NCBI RefSeq assembly: GCF_001279525.1 | Contig: NZ_LGDY01000116.1 | Span: 1 to 64,000, forward strand | DNA from: Nocardia sp. NRRL S-836 | GTDB lineage: Bacteria; Actinomycetota; Actinomycetes; Mycobacteriales; Pseudonocardiaceae | Direction of reading: 5' to 3' | DNA: 64,000 bases | Part shown: piece by piece, positions 63,736 to 64,000 of the stretch | Layout: each line of letters starts with the position of its first letter | Position numbering within the stretch: position 1 is the first letter of the stretch | Notes under the pieces: generated by a model | Told to the model about the DNA's origin: nothing | Database searches by the model: none | What the model saw: only the letters and a program-made list of their open reading frames with translations | Translations under genes and position numbers: made by a program

Positions 63736-63737
63736 GA

Positions 63738-64000
63738 CTACTTCTCCTCGTTGTTGTCATCGCTGAACCGCTCTTGCAACGCGGCCCAACGAGGGTCGAT
63801 CGTCTCATGCCCGTGGTCGGGCCCGAGCTCCGCCCACCTGCCACCACACTCGGAGCAAAGCCCCTTGCAGTCCGGCTCGCAGAGCGGCGCCTGCGGCAGC
63901 GCGAGGACGATGGCGTCCCGCACCACAGGCTCGAGGTCGATCAGATCGTTCTCGATCCGACTGATCTCGTCTTCATCGGTGGTCTCGTCCGTGGTGCTGT
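63738..64000 (-). CDS. DUF177 / YceD family protein (5' end outside window)
   Basis: At least 87 C-terminal residues; the frame stays open to the window edge at 64000. [15 protein letters not shown] and [18 protein letters not shown] (Cys-rich, zinc-type) are hallmarks of the DUF177 protein always found before rpmF; E. coli YceD is related and plant members act in 23S rRNA accumulation. The end is acidic (FSDDNNEEK). Translation start cannot be seen. Confidence 0.92.
   Translation of the reverse strand, partial: STTDETTDEDEISRIENDLIDLEPVVRDAIVLALPQAPLCEPDCKGLCSECGGRWAELGPDHGHETIDPRWAALQERFSDDNNEEK

Overview
The window is about 70% G+C and densely coded. Many genes start with GTG and share 4-base ATGA or GTGA overlaps. 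The gene order rpmF-rnc-mutM ... acyP-(sigma) ... smc ... ftsY ... amtB-glnB-glnD ... ffh ... rpsP-khpA-rimM-trmD-rplS-lepB-rnhB-DUF2469-yraN-yifB is the conserved actinobacterial chromosomal backbone. With the ECF41 and SigL-like sigma factors, the GlnR box and the DasR-type site, it points to a Pseudonocardiales-like actinomycete (Lentzea, Saccharothrix or Actinosynnema relatives). The family and genus are inferred from gene content, not from a database search.

Layout: 22-7254 (minus) is a ribosome and secretion housekeeping run: yifB, yraN, a DUF2469 gene, rnhB, two type I signal peptidases, rplS, trmD, rimM, khpA and rpsP. 7381-13332 holds pxpA, a CPBP membrane protease, an ECF41 sigma factor divergent from its carboxymuconolactone-decarboxylase partner, an amidohydrolase and ffh. 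13410-17556 is an accessory insertion: a 1199-residue TIR-nSTAND-WD40 protein and a P-loop kinase, followed by an intergenic region rich in nested hairpins. 17883-21906 is the nitrogen-control operon amtB-glnB-glnD behind a GlnR box. 22162-37130 is a purine and glyoxylate salvage island. It contains urate oxidase, OHCU decarboxylase, allantoinase, allantoicase, glyoxylate carboligase, tartronate semialdehyde reductase, hydroxypyruvate isomerase, glycerate kinase, malate synthase and an IclR-family regulator. Three matching palindromes lie in the two divergent promoter regions of this island. 37399-42506 has ftsY, then anmK and a sodium symporter behind a DasR-like site, then an acetyltransferase. 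42625-49346 has a leaderless small ORF, a small unknown protein, a PlsC-type acyltransferase, smc, a SigL-like sigma/anti-sigma pair and acylphosphatase. 49428-56724 carries cell-envelope genes (a CAP protein and two Thr/Ser-rich membrane proteins), KdpDE, a MarR regulator and a PadR/HAAS pair. 56861-61686 is the most unusual locus: two translationally coupled, duplicated TIR proteins with multi-pass membrane domains, coupled in turn to a PASTA lipoprotein, with a third TIR-membrane protein divergent from them. 61665-64000 returns to the backbone: mutM, a small ORF, rnc, rpmF and a DUF177 gene cut by the window edge.

How the genes fit together: the island turns urate into allantoin, then allantoate and ureidoglycolate with nitrogen release. 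The resulting glyoxylate goes to malate (AceB) or through tartronate semialdehyde to phosphoglycerate. The nearby AmtB/GlnB/GlnD system senses and imports ammonium. The accessory TIR genes, an Imm1-like gene and the regulator/sigma modules sit at junctions of the conserved backbone, which suggests recurrent insertion sites.
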